From: Sphingomonas tagetis
GTDB taxonomy: Bacteria; Pseudomonadota; Alphaproteobacteria; Sphingomonadales; Sphingomonadaceae
Length of the DNA: 64,000 nucleotides
Assembly: GCF_024211275.1 (NCBI RefSeq)
Contig: NZ_JAMLDX010000016.1
Coordinates: forward strand, 43,930-107,929
Direction of reading: 5' to 3'
In this document: positions 9,107-18,149 of the stretch, in pieces
Position numbering within the stretch: the first letter of the stretch is position 1
Layout: each line of letters begins with the position of its first letter
Notes under the pieces: model-generated
The model's database searches: none
Seen by the model: only the letters and a program-made list of their open reading frames with translations
Told to the model about the DNA's origin: nothing
Position numbers and translations under genes: made by a program

Positions 9107-10698
9107 TTCGTCTCCTCGATGGACGTTCTGCCGGCGCTGCCGGTACTGGCGACGTACATGTCCCGCAATTCGCGCTTCAGGATCTTTCCGATTGCGCTGC
9201 GCGGAAGTTCCGGGACGATGCGCAAGTCGCTCAACCGCTGGGTCTTCCCGAGTTTTGCGTTAGCTGCGGCGCGGATGTCCTCGACCAGTGTGTCGTCTGC
9301 GTCCGCCCCCTCGCGCAGCGTTACGAAGCCAACGGGCGTTTCGCCCCAACTTGCGGACGGGATTCCGACCACGGCAGCCTCGGCTACCGTGGGATCGGCC
9401 AAGAGCACGGCCTCGAGGTCGCCCGGATATATGTTGAAGCCGCCGGAGATGATCATGTCCTTCTTTCGGCCGATAAGGACGAGAAAGCCTTCCGGATCGA
9501 ACATCCCGAGATCACCGGTCCGGATGAAGCGCTTACCATCAGGGCTGTACCATTCCGCCTCCGACGTCTTGCCGGGGAGATTATGGTAACCTGTCATCAT
9601 CGCGGCTGATCGTCCTACGACCTCGCCTGGAACGCCGGGCTTGGTGGTGCGGCCCTCCTCGTCGATGGTGCGGATGTCGTGGTCGGGCAGAGGCTGGCCC
9701 ACGCTGTGCAGCTTGTCGGGGTGCGCATGCGCCAGAAGGACGCACGTGCCGCCACCCTCGGTCATCCCATAGAATTCGATGAGGCCGCCGGGCCAGCGGT
9801 CGATAACCTCACGCTTTAAAGCCGGATCGAACGGCGCGGACGTGGCGAACTTCAGGCGGTAGCTTGAAAGATCCCGCGTCGCGAAGCTCGGATGGTCGAG
9901 GATGCGGCGGTACTGCACAGGCACCAGCATCGCGTGCGTCGCGCGGTGACGCTCCGATAGCGAGAGGAATTCGGCGGCGTCAAACTTCTTCATCAGCACG
10001 ACCGTGCCGCCGTTCGCGATCGTCGGGATGAGCGATACCAGCGTGGTATTCGAGTATAGCGGCGTCGAAATCAGGGTGACCGCGTCGGGCGGATAGATCG
10101 CGCGGCGCATGTGACCCCAGCGCATCGCATGAGGCTGCACGATGCCCTTCGGCGCTCCGGTGGTCCCGGAAGAGTAGATAAGATTAAAAGGATCCTCTGC
10201 CACTATGGCGGGCAGGTTTGCCGCGTCGGCATCGTTGAGCCACGTCTCGAATGGGATGCCTATGCTCGATCCATCAAGCGCCACGCGGGCTACCGCGGTT
10301 TCGAAGAGGGCGTCGCCAAGGTGCTCGGCGGTGTCCGCATCGAGGAAAAGCACGCGAGCAGAGCTGTCCTTGATCTGCGCCCGGAGCGAGTCGGGTGTGC
10401 CAGAGGGAGCGAGAGGCGCCACGACGACGCCTAGGCGCAGCGCACCGAAGAAAGCCTCGATATACTCGATGCTGTTACCGCTGGCGCAGATGGCAACGTG
10501 GTCGCCCTTTCGCAGGCCATCCCGCTGCAGGGAGCCGGCCACTCGCGACATGCGTCGGTCCAGGGCTTCGTAGCTGGTCTCGCGACGGGCGTCGATGAAG
10601 GCCAGCTTGTCCGGCTGTTCTGTTGCCCGGACATGCAGGAGATCGGGAAGGGTGATGAACTCACTTTCGGCCAGTTCAAGCCTAGATGTCGTATTCAT
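9103..10698 (-). CDS. Acyl-CoA synthetase (AMP-forming, ANL superfamily)
   Basis: 531-aa ligase that activates a carboxylic acid to its CoA thioester through an acyl-adenylate. The P-loop-like motif YSSGTTGAPKGIV, the YGMTEGGG core, and the late RTGDLGMFDPEGFLVLIGRKKDM and PRSAIGKILKREL (catalytic Lys) are all intact. It starts at ATG 10698, overlapping the MFS stop by 4 bp; the longer upstream frame only shadows the MFS gene. Sitting between a transporter and a rhamnosidase, it probably activates the acid aglycone released after sugar removal (fatty, hydroxy-fatty or phenylpropanoid). A decayed paralogue lies at 23919-24305. Confidence 0.92.
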   Translation of the reverse strand: MNTTSRLELAESEFITLPDLLHVRATEQPDKLAFIDARRETSYEALDRRMSRVAGSLQRDGLRKGDHVAICASGNSIEYIEAFFGALRLGVVVAPLAPSGTPDSLRAQIKDSSARVLFLDADTAEHLGDALFETAVARVALDGSSIGIPFETWLNDADAANLPAIVAEDPFNLIYSSGTTGAPKGIVQPHAMRWGHMRRAIYPPDAVTLISTPLYSNTTLVSLIPTIANGGTVVLMKKFDAAEFLSLSERHRATHAMLVPVQYRRILDHPSFATRDLSSYRLKFATSAPFDPALKREVIDRWPGGLIEFYGMTEGGGTCVLLAHAHPDKLHSVGQPLPDHDIRTIDEEGRTTKPGVPGEVVGRSAAMMTGYHNLPGKTSEAEWYSPDGKRFIRTGDLGMFDPEGFLVLIGRKKDMIISGGFNIYPGDLEAVLLADPTVAEAAVVGIPSASWGETPVGFVTLREGADADDTLVEDIRAAANAKLGKTQRLSDLRIVPELPRSAIGKILKRELRDMYVASTGSAGRTSIEETK

Positions 10699-12023
10699 GC
10701 GAACTCCGGATTGGTGCGCCGAGTGGGCAGGAAGGTGGAGGCCTTGATAAAGAGGCCGGCCGAGACGATCGTCGATGATGCTGCAACCGCGATTGCCCAA
10801 CGCAGGCCGTCCGCGAGACCCATCGGCGTACCGCCCAGCACCCCGGTGTTGAAGCCGTCGCTCAGGGCGCCAATAACGGTCGGCCCGAGGCCGAAGCCAA
10901 GTGCGTTGACGACGAAGAGGTGGACCGCAGCCGCGGTCGCCCGAGTTGAAGGTGGCGCGACCCCCTGCACTGCCGAGAACACTGGGCCGTACCAGAAGGA
11001 AGTGAGCGCTGCTGAGACCCCCAAAAGGGCGATTGCGAGCGAGGTATGCTGCGCGAATACTGCGAGGAAAATGAGGATCCCACCCCCTAGCGACGCGATG
11101 CCTGGCAGGAGCATGTGGGCGCGCGGCGTGCGTCGGCCCAGCCGGTCACAGCTAAATCCCCCAAACCAGGAGCCGAACATGCCACCAGCGCCCATTGACA
11201 GGCCGAGCCACAGCCCCGCCTCCGCCACCGTCAGTTCGTGAACCCGGATCAGGAACGATCCGAGGAAGGCTGCACTTCCTAGGCTCACGAACGAGGTAAG
11301 GCTGCAGGCGACCGTCGCGTACCAGAATAGCGGCGCTCGCCGGAGAAGGCGCCAAGCATCCCCGCCGGAAGACTTCCCGTAGTCGGTCTTGCGGTCGCGG
11401 CCGAGCCGGGGGTCCTTGACCGTGAGCCAGGTCAGCAATGCCAGAGCAATCCCGGGGGCACCGACGACCAGCAACGCCGCCCGCCAGCCATAGTGTTGGG
11501 CGATCCATCCGCCGGCCGCCATGCCAAGCATCTTGCCGATGGGAATACCGAGCGAGTATATGCCAAGCGCTGTCGCACGGCGCTCGGCGGGAACGACGTC
11601 CGAAATCAGGGAGTGTGCAGCCGGCGAGCAGCCCGCCTCGCCGACGCCGACGCCGATTCTCGCCAGCATCATTTGCCAGAAGTTCTGCGTTGCCGCGCAG
11701 ACCATGGTCATGCCGCTCCACGCCAGCAGCGACAGCGAGATCAGCGACACTCGATTGTTCCGGGGTCCGTCCGCCCATCTCGCTAGAGGGATGCCCAGCG
11801 AGGTGTAGAACAGCGCGAATGCCAAGCCGCTGATGAGCCCCAGCTCCCAGTCGGATAGCAACAGGTCGGCTTTGATGGGTTCGGCCAGGATGTTGATGAT
11901 CTGCCGGTCAAGGTAGTTCAGGATGTAGATGAGCAGTAGGATGCCCAGAACGTATCGGTTCCGCTGCGCAGGCTCGCCTACTGCCGGAGCCTCTGCCACC
12001 GACGACTTGTTGGTCTCCGCCAT
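10695..12023 (-). CDS. MFS transporter (spinster-like)
   Basis: About 442 aa with 12 predicted hydrophobic helices. It contains the MFS loop motif LARWADGPRNNR and ARIGVGVGEAGCSPAAHSLI, typical of spinster-like sphingomonad transporters of organic acids or lipophilic compounds. ATG 12023 is preferred over GTG 12035 because GAGG sits at a good distance in front of it. It is the first gene of a minus-strand operon with the CoA ligase (4-bp overlap) and GH106. It probably moves the aglycone or acid product over the inner membrane; the substrate is unproven. Confidence 0.87.
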   Translation of the reverse strand: MAETNKSSVAEAPAVGEPAQRNRYVLGILLLIYILNYLDRQIINILAEPIKADLLLSDWELGLISGLAFALFYTSLGIPLARWADGPRNNRVSLISLSLLAWSGMTMVCAATQNFWQMMLARIGVGVGEAGCSPAAHSLISDVVPAERRATALGIYSLGIPIGKMLGMAAGGWIAQHYGWRAALLVVGAPGIALALLTWLTVKDPRLGRDRKTDYGKSSGGDAWRLLRRAPLFWYATVACSLTSFVSLGSAAFLGSFLIRVHELTVAEAGLWLGLSMGAGGMFGSWFGGFSCDRLGRRTPRAHMLLPGIASLGGGILIFLAVFAQHTSLAIALLGVSAALTSFWYGPVFSAVQGVAPPSTRATAAAVHLFVVNALGFGLGPTVIGALSDGFNTGVLGGTPMGLADGLRWAIAVAASSTIVSAGLFIKASTFLPTRRTNPEFA

Positions 12024-12330
12024 TGCCATCCTCACCTGAACTTCTTTGATTGAAACTGACTAATTGGTCCCGTCTCAGCGATCAAGTCCAATCGAATAGC
12101 TGCAGTCGCTTATCCAGGTCCGGGGCTGCCGCCGCAGTTTCACGCAATGCGGCGCTTCCGATAGCGCTCGCATGCCTCTCGCAGGAGCGCTCGCATGCCT
12201 CTCGCAGGGTCGATCTTACTAACTAAGCGTCCAGCAAGTGCTTGCATGATCGAATAAGACGCGATATGAGAAAAATTCGATCATAGAGAAGCAGCGTCCG
12301 GTTGCGATGATCACACAAGGGGAGGACTTG
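12024..12330. promoter_or_regulatory. Divergent promoter region of module A with operator-like dyad and tandem repeat
   Basis: This roughly 300-bp gap separates the MFS operon from the TonB receptor. It carries a perfect 10-bp inverted repeat, ATGATCGAAT (12246-12255) and ATTCGATCAT (12275-12284), separated by 19 bp, just upstream of the receptor. The half-site matches the one in the rhamnose promoter at 169-177 (ATTCGATTA). A near-palindrome ACTAATTGGT lies close to the MFS start. The region also contains a 23-bp tandem duplication (12163-12208). The receptor start has a strong GGGGAGGA ribosome site. Confidence 0.5.
12163..12208. repeat. Two perfect tandem copies of a 23-bp unit
   Basis: The 23-bp unit beginning AGCGCTCGCATGCC occurs at 12163-12185 and again directly at 12186-12208 with no mismatch. 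It sits in the divergent promoter region between the MFS gene and the TonB receptor. It may be a recent slippage duplication or a duplicated binding site. Confidence 0.9.
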
Positions 12331-14592
12331 ATGAAGTTCACGACATTCTGTTCCGTATTCGCGCTCAGCCTAGGTGCGTGCCTGCCTGCGCACGCTAACG
12401 ATGCTGTGCTCACGGATGGAGCTGTCCAAGAGGAGCAAACGCAGACCGTCGACAGTGGTGAGATCATCGTCACGGCTCAGCGTCGCTCGGAAACTCTTCA
12501 GAAGGTGCCCGCGTCGGTCGAAGTTGTCAGCGGTGATCAGTTGCGCTCGGCTCACATCAGCAATCTGTCGAGCCTGCAGGAAGTTTCGCCCAGCTTGATC
12601 GTGAATCAGACGTCGAATCCAAGCAATGGCAGCTTCACTGTTCGCGGCATAGGCACAACGGTGACAGACCGCGGCTTCGAACAGTCGGTTGGCGTCTACA
12701 TAGATGGCGTGTTCCGCGGTCGTCCCGGATCTGCGCTCCAGGATCTTCTAGACATTGAGCGGGTCGAGGTACTGCGTGGTCCTCAGACTACCTTGTTCGG
12801 CCGCAATAATGCCGCCGGTGCGCTCAACATTGCGACCACGCTCCCTGATGCCACCAAGCTCGCCGTCTACGCTGAGGGTACGTACGGCAACTACAATGCG
12901 ATTGAGGCAAAGTTGTCGGTCAATGTCCCGATCGTGGCCGACAAGCTCGCGATCCGCGTCGCCGCGTCGGAAAGCAAGCGTGACGGCGTGCTCAAGGCGC
13001 TGCGTCTGCCGGAAGGGTCGATGAACTCGCGCGACCGCCAGAGCTTCAGAGTACAGTTGTACTGGACGCCAACGGAGACGACGCGGGTGCGGCTGATCGG
13101 CGACTACTCGCAGCTTGACGACAACTGCTGCTCCTACACGCCGTTGTTCATCTCGGATGCTGTGGCTGCCGGCGAGTTTGCTGGATATACGCCTCCGGGA
13201 CCGGGTACGCGCGGTGTGTCGCCATCGAATCCTGCGGTTCCGGGAACCTTCTACAATCCGTTCAATCGCGTGACCACGCAAGGCAATCTGACGAACGAGA
13301 AGACGTGGGACAAGGGTGTTTCGCTGCAGGTGGATCAGGATTTCGGTAACCTGACCCTTACCGCGATTGGCGCCATGCGCCGGTTCAAGTCCGACGTGCG
13401 CGTAGACCTCGACGGCATCGATCCTCCCCGTCTGATCTACATGTCATATCCGACGACATGGATCAGCGAGAACTCCGCCGAGGTGCGCCTGCAGAACGCT
13501 TCGGGCGGTCCGCTCGAGTTCGTGGTTGGAGCGTACTATTTTGATCAGAAGATCACCGACGTGAACTATCTGCCGATCATTCTCGACGGCGTGCTTATTC
13601 CGCGCTTCAACTCGACGGGCGTGGGTACCGCCGAGAGCGGCGCCGTGTTCGGGCAGGCGACCTACAACGTCACGGACACGTTGCGAGTTACAGGTGGTCT
13701 GCGCTACTTGACGGAAACCAAGACCGCTCATGTCACGGTGCAGCCGGGCACGGCGACCTTCCCGGGCGACCGTCGGGTCGAAAACGACGCGCTGATGGGA
13801 ACGGCGGTAATCGCATACCAGCCGTCGGCGGCGGCGAACTTCTACCTCCGGTACGCACGTGGCTACAAGTCTGCGGCGATCAATCTGCTCTTCTCGCAGA
13901 ATCCAGCCATCTCCAGTCCGGTCGTCAATCCGGAGACGACCGACGCCTTTGAGGCGGGTGCCAAGCTGCGGCTTGCGGACGGTCGGGTCAACGCGAATAT
14001 CGCCGTCTATACGCAGACGATCAACGATCAGCAGGTCCAGGCTTATAACAGCGCCACGGCCACGTTCTCCACGCTGAATGCGGCCAAGGTCCGGTCGCGC
14101 GGCGTTGAAGCGGAACTGACCTTCCGCCCCGTCAAGGGCATCACGCTCTCGAGCGGAATTAACTATCTGGACGCAACCTATCTGAGCTTCCCCGGCGCAC
14201 CGCCAGCGGCGGGCAGCCCGCTGCCGCGTCAGGATCTTACAGGGGCGACGCCTACCAATGCGCCGCGCTGGACGATCACCGGGGGCGTGAACTTCGATCA
14301 GCCGCTGAACGACACGGTGTCGCTCCAGGGTGGCGTGAACATCCGTCACGCTACCAGCTACTACAGCGACCTTCCGCACACTGAGGCCTTCAAGAACGGC
14401 GTGACGAACTTCGTCAACGCCAATCTCGAGCTGGCCTTCAGCAACGGCTTTGGTCTTCAGATCTGGGGACGGAACCTGACTAAAGAGAACATCTACCTTG
14501 GCGGTATCGGCACGCCTCGTGGCCTAGGTAGCCTGACGGCCTACACTAACGAGCCTCGCACCTACGGTGTGACTCTTCGGTATCGATACTGA
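12331..14592 (+). CDS. TonB-dependent receptor (module A)
   Basis: 753-aa outer-membrane importer. The signal peptide (residues 1-24, ending AHA) is followed by the TonB-box-like EIIVTAQRRSE, the plug domain (VRGIGTTVTDRGFEQSVGVY, then LRGPQTTLFGRNNAAGALNI) and a C-terminal beta-barrel ending in an aromatic signature (LRYRY). ATG 12331 is preceded by GGGGAGGA; the ORF could extend to 12307 but that start lacks such a site. It is strongly similar along its length to the receptor at 30127-32439, so both probably import related rhamnosylated substrates. Energy would come from the tonB-exbB-exbD operon at 38.7-41.2 kb. Confidence 0.93.
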   Translation: MKFTTFCSVFALSLGACLPAHANDAVLTDGAVQEEQTQTVDSGEIIVTAQRRSETLQKVPASVEVVSGDQLRSAHISNLSSLQEVSPSLIVNQTSNPSNGSFTVRGIGTTVTDRGFEQSVGVYIDGVFRGRPGSALQDLLDIERVEVLRGPQTTLFGRNNAAGALNIATTLPDATKLAVYAEGTYGNYNAIEAKLSVNVPIVADKLAIRVAASESKRDGVLKALRLPEGSMNSRDRQSFRVQLYWTPTETTRVRLIGDYSQLDDNCCSYTPLFISDAVAAGEFAGYTPPGPGTRGVSPSNPAVPGTFYNPFNRVTTQGNLTNEKTWDKGVSLQVDQDFGNLTLTAIGAMRRFKSDVRVDLDGIDPPRLIYMSYPTTWISENSAEVRLQNASGGPLEFVVGAYYFDQKITDVNYLPIILDGVLIPRFNSTGVGTAESGAVFGQATYNVTDTLRVTGGLRYLTETKTAHVTVQPGTATFPGDRRVENDALMGTAVIAYQPSAAANFYLRYARGYKSAAINLLFSQNPAISSPVVNPETTDAFEAGAKLRLADGRVNANIAVYTQTINDQQVQAYNSATATFSTLNAAKVRSRGVEAELTFRPVKGITLSSGINYLDATYLSFPGAPPAAGSPLPRQDLTGATPTNAPRWTITGGVNFDQPLNDTVSLQGGVNIRHATSYYSDLPHTEAFKNGVTNFVNANLELAFSNGFGLQIWGRNLTKENIYLGGIGTPRGLGSLTAYTNEPRTYGVTLRYRY

Positions 14593-14593
14593 T

Positions 14594-14645
14594 GTGGCGG
14601 CGTCGTCGGGCCGGCTTTCCAGGGTCGGCCCGGCGGCGCCATATT
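14594..14645 (+). terminator. Hairpin after the TonB receptor
   Basis: A GC-rich inverted repeat (GGGCCG ... CGGCCC, extended by GGCG/CGCC arms) immediately follows the receptor stop and is followed by an AT-rich TATTTAT. It could end or attenuate the receptor transcript before the downstream hydrolase. Confidence 0.45.
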
Positions 14646-14646
14646 T

Positions 14647-16398
14647 ATGCACGTATTAGACAGATGCGGGATGGGCATGACGCGCAAATGGATCCTGTTC
14701 GTTGCGGGCCTTTTGCTAATGCTCGGTGGGGCGCTGCTTGCCCGAAGCATACAGTCAGCGGACGGTGTGCGTGTCACTGATGTGGCGATCAACACGGGGG
14801 CTGGCTTCGATCTGCGTGGGCTACTCTACGTGCCGCGCTCGGCGACGACAGCGCGCCGTCGTCCCGCCGTCATCTTCAACCACGGATTCATAAACAGTCG
14901 CGAGATAATCGCGCCTTTCGCGATCGAGCTTTCGCGTCGCGGGTTCGTGGTCCTCCTCCCGGACATGCCGGGGCATGGATACTCTGGCGGCATAGTCGGT
15001 GCGGCTGATTACGGCGGCCCTGCAGCCTTGCGCTACCTGCGCTCGCTGCCATTCGTCGATAGGGGCAACATCGGCCTGGCCGGACACTCGATGGGCGGTC
15101 GCCCGGCGATGGCTGCCAGCGTTCGCGCGCCGAGCGACTATCGTTCCGTCATGCTGGTGGGCTCCGTGCCCAAGTATGACGGCAAGCCGGTGCAGCCTCG
15201 CAACCTTGCAATCGTGTTCGGTCGCTACGAGGAACTCGCTGCCTTGATGTGGCAGGTTCCTCGAGGTGGTGACGTGGGGCGCTCACCCGCTCTGCAGGCG
15301 GCCTTCGGCGCGGCAGGGCCGGTCGAGGCGGAACGGCTCTACGGAGACCTTCGGACAGGAACCGCGCGGCGGCTGTACATGGTGCCGTCCATCCACTCCT
15401 ACGAGCACCACCAGCGCGACAGCGTCGCTGCCGTCGTCGATTGGTTTCAGCAGACGCTCGAGGGTGAGGCCAATGCGCTTGCCCCGGAGGACCAGCGCTG
15501 GCAGTTGAAGGAACTAGGCACGGCGCTGACCCTGCTGGGCATGTTCGTTCTGCTCATGTCCGCTCTTACGCTGTTTCTGGAACTGCTTGGCGCCAAGGCG
15601 GCAGCGGTGGCGAACGCGGCCTCTGCTCCAGGCAGAAATCGCGACTGGTGGCTGCGGACGGTTCTTCATACGCTGCTTCCGGCGGCGGCATTCATTCCGT
15701 TGATGAGCTTGGGACAGGCCGTCGGCGCAGGGCCAATGTTCCCGCAGCTCGTTCACAACCAGCTGCTGGTCTGGGCGATGGGCACTGCGGTGCTTACGCT
15801 CCCGCTGCGACTTTTTGGTCCAGGTGCCAGCCTCCTGCTTGGGCCCCAGTTCGTTCGCCAGGTCGCTGCGGCCGTTCTGGCGGTTGCCGTGGCGTATTTC
15901 GCGCTTCAAGTGACCTACACATCCTTCGGTACCGACGCGCGTCTATGGATGTGGTCGTTCAAGCCATTGGAATCGTCACGTGCTGGCATCGCAATCCCTT
16001 ATCTGACCGTCTGGTTCGCTTTCTTCGTATTGCTTGCGCAGCCGCTGGCCGGCCACTTGGGACGAGGTGCTGGTGTCGCCCGAGACATCGCGGTCTGGGC
16101 TTGCGTGATGGCCGGAGGTTTCGTTCTGCTCGCTGCGATCAACTACGCGCATATGGCGATAACAGGCACCCTTGTTACCTCGTCCGTGCCCTTGCTCAGC
16201 ATCCTCACCCTCCAGTTCAGTGTGATCCTAGCTGGGCTGGGAGCGATCTGCGCCTTGGCCTATCGCTGGACTGGATCGCCGATTCCAGGCGCTGCGATTT
16301 GCGCGCTCCTTGTGACATGGTATGTCACGGTGGGGACCGCTAACCATTGGGCCGTGGGCTTCGAGACTCCAGTCATACCGTTCGCTGCCGCTCGTTGA
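14647..16398 (+). CDS. Alpha/beta hydrolase with a C-terminal polytopic membrane domain
   Basis: 583 aa. One N-terminal membrane anchor (residues about 13-33) leads into a serine-hydrolase domain with FNHGFINSREI (oxyanion region), PDMPGHGYSGG and the nucleophile elbow GHSMGG near residues 146-151; YEHHQRD supplies a candidate His near 258. After residue about 285 there are about eight hydrophobic helices with no recognised family. It follows the receptor by 54 bp. It probably hydrolyses an ester at the periplasmic face of the inner membrane, but the role of the membrane part is unknown. ATG 14671 or 14677 are alternative starts. Confidence 0.75.
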   Translation: MHVLDRCGMGMTRKWILFVAGLLLMLGGALLARSIQSADGVRVTDVAINTGAGFDLRGLLYVPRSATTARRRPAVIFNHGFINSREIIAPFAIELSRRGFVVLLPDMPGHGYSGGIVGAADYGGPAALRYLRSLPFVDRGNIGLAGHSMGGRPAMAASVRAPSDYRSVMLVGSVPKYDGKPVQPRNLAIVFGRYEELAALMWQVPRGGDVGRSPALQAAFGAAGPVEAERLYGDLRTGTARRLYMVPSIHSYEHHQRDSVAAVVDWFQQTLEGEANALAPEDQRWQLKELGTALTLLGMFVLLMSALTLFLELLGAKAAAVANAASAPGRNRDWWLRTVLHTLLPAAAFIPLMSLGQAVGAGPMFPQLVHNQLLVWAMGTAVLTLPLRLFGPGASLLLGPQFVRQVAAAVLAVAVAYFALQVTYTSFGTDARLWMWSFKPLESSRAGIAIPYLTVWFAFFVLLAQPLAGHLGRGAGVARDIAVWACVMAGGFVLLAAINYAHMAITGTLVTSSVPLLSILTLQFSVILAGLGAICALAYRWTGSPIPGAAICALLVTWYVTVGTANHWAVGFETPVIPFAAAR

Positions 16399-16481
16399 GT
16401 TTAGGTGCACTGAAGACGGTGCGATCATGCATCGAATATCGTGGCTATGGTTACATCTACAACCGCGATACACAGCGTGTT

Positions 16482-17126
16482 ATGAGCGCCCGTCCCGCAT
16501 CCATGAATAAGCCTCAACGCCGCAAGCAGGCGGATCGCCGTGCAGATACCCGTCGCCGGATCATCGACGCGACCATTCGCTGCCTGTACCGGTTGGGATA
16601 TAGCTCGACCACCTTCGCGCTCGTAGCAGAGGCGGCCGACGTAAGTCGCGGGATCATCAGTTATCACTTCCTGACGAAAGCGGATCTGATGGTCGCGGTG
16701 CGCGACGCGGTCTATCTGGAGGAGCGTCGGCAGGTTGACGAGGTACGAGCCAAGCTTGGCACCGAAAAATATCTCCAGGAACTGCCCCGCATCGTGATGG
16801 CCGGTATGCGGCGCGAGCCTGCGATCGCTGTTAACGAGATACTGCTGGCGGCACGTGCCGATCCGGAGCTCAGCGCGAAGTTGCGTCAGGAGGAGCAGGA
16901 GATCGAGCGTCACACGCTCGCGTCGCAACGTGACAATTATGCGGAACTGGGCGTGGCGCCGCCGGCTAACCTCGCAGTGATGTCGCGTGTCGCCGTGGCG
17001 ACGTTCCGCGGGTTAGCTATCGCGGAACTCGTCCAGGGCGAGGATGCCGAAATTGACGCGTGCGTCGAGTACGTCATCCAGCTCTTCGAGAAGGCCAGGG
17101 CGCCGGCCCCGTCATCCGCTAGCTGA
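16482..17126 (+). CDS. TetR-family transcriptional regulator
   Basis: About 214 aa with a TetR helix-turn-helix: RRRIIDATIRCLYRLGYSST, then VAEAADVSRGIISYHFLTKA, where the GIISYHF recognition helix is canonical. The C-terminal ligand domain is unremarkable. ATG 16482 is used; ATG 16503 is nearly as good and neither has a clear ribosome site. A 22-bp TetR-like palindrome at 32520-32541 in front of the module B operon is the best candidate operator in the window. The ligand may be an acyl-CoA or the aglycone (inference). Confidence 0.87.
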   Translation: MSARPASMNKPQRRKQADRRADTRRRIIDATIRCLYRLGYSSTTFALVAEAADVSRGIISYHFLTKADLMVAVRDAVYLEERRQVDEVRAKLGTEKYLQELPRIVMAGMRREPAIAVNEILLAARADPELSAKLRQEEQEIERHTLASQRDNYAELGVAPPANLAVMSRVAVATFRGLAIAELVQGEDAEIDACVEYVIQLFEKARAPAPSSAS

Positions 17127-17441
17127 ATGTGATCTCATGGGCAGCGCCTGCGGCGGCACCTGCTCCACGCGCGACGGCAAGCGCGATCCAATCCTTCGAC
17201 CGACACTGACGCAGGAGCGGGGCGAAGCCCGGAGATGCAAAACGAATGTTAGGATTCTTTGTAGAGGCCGGCCGGTTGATCCACTCTGAATGATCTTTCG
17301 GATCAATTTGGCGCTGGGATTGTGACTTTGTTCGTCGATATTGACGGTGTTCCTTGACACCTCGCGCACCATCTCGACCTCGCCGAGGTAACTACCGCTG
17401 TTCTGTTCGAGGAACGCCCGCACGGTCACTCCACCTTGGCG
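17127..17441. other. Gap between TetR and MaoC genes, with a possible gene remnant
   Basis: Just downstream of the MaoC gene on the minus strand, a GTG frame from 17429 to about 17270 reads like protein (TVRAFLEQNSGSYLGEVEMV, then NPSAKLIRKIIQSG) and then turns into arginine/serine-rich sequence typical of an unused frame. An AAGGTGGA ribosome-like site precedes it. I do not recognise the family. It may be a truncated co-operonic gene. No other gene is seen here. Confidence 0.35.
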
Positions 17442-17900
17442 CTAGACAAAGATCAGGGTGATCCATTCGGCGATCAGCGCCGGCTTGACCTCGCCTTCGA
17501 TCTCGACCGTGAACTCGACTGTCTGCTGCCACTGGCCGGGATGCTTCTCCAGTAGTTCGATCGTTCTGAATAGGCCACGTACTCGTTTGCCAGACCGGAC
17601 GGGCATCATGAACCGGACTCTGTTGCCGCCGTAGTTGACTGCCATCTTAACTCCCTCGATCGCTGGCCCGGCAACCCGCGAGCGGAGGAGGGGCATCAGC
17701 GACAGCATGAGGAAGCCGTGAGCGATCGTGCCGCCGAATGGCGTCAGCGCGGCGGCTTGCGAATCGATGTGAATGAACTGATGATCGCCGGTCGCCTCGG
17801 CGAACTTGTCGATCATCGCCTGAGTGACATTGACCCATTCGGATACACGCTCCGCATTGCCTTGCTGTGCCAGCGCCTTGATTGTGATCGTGTCGGCCAT
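17442..17900 (-). CDS. MaoC-family dehydratase ((R)-specific enoyl-CoA hydratase-like)
   Basis: 152-aa hot-dog-fold protein. The catalytic hydratase motif GDHQFIHID (Asp and His) is followed at the usual distance by FGGTIAHGFLMLSLMP, as in NodN/PhaJ-like (R)-enoyl-CoA hydratases. These enzymes convert trans-2-enoyl-CoA and (R)-3-hydroxyacyl-CoA. The start at 17900 has a good AAGGGGGACAG ribosome site. It stands between the TetR regulator and glpK. With the (3R)-hydroxyacyl-CoA dehydrogenase-like SDR at 23014-23922 it suggests processing of R-configured 3-hydroxy acids. Confidence 0.85.
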   Translation of the reverse strand: MADTITIKALAQQGNAERVSEWVNVTQAMIDKFAEATGDHQFIHIDSQAAALTPFGGTIAHGFLMLSLMPLLRSRVAGPAIEGVKMAVNYGGNRVRFMMPVRSGKRVRGLFRTIELLEKHPGQWQQTVEFTVEIEGEVKPALIAEWITLIFV

Positions 17901-18149
17901 CTCTGTCCCCCTTCTATTTCGCGTGAGTAGTATTGCTCAGCACCATGGCGGTCGCGATGGGCCGCGTGGGGCGGGGCCTAATGCAATGGCGGGGCGGGGC
18001 ACCCGCTTATCGTGACCGATCGCGGCACTCGACAAGGTCGCCTGTACGAGTCATGCTTCGGATCGGCCGGTGCTGGCGAGTGCCGCGTCCCGCCTCACAG
18101 GTGGACGGGATGTTCCCGAGCATTGCGGCTGCCTCCTGCCCCCTAAGGT

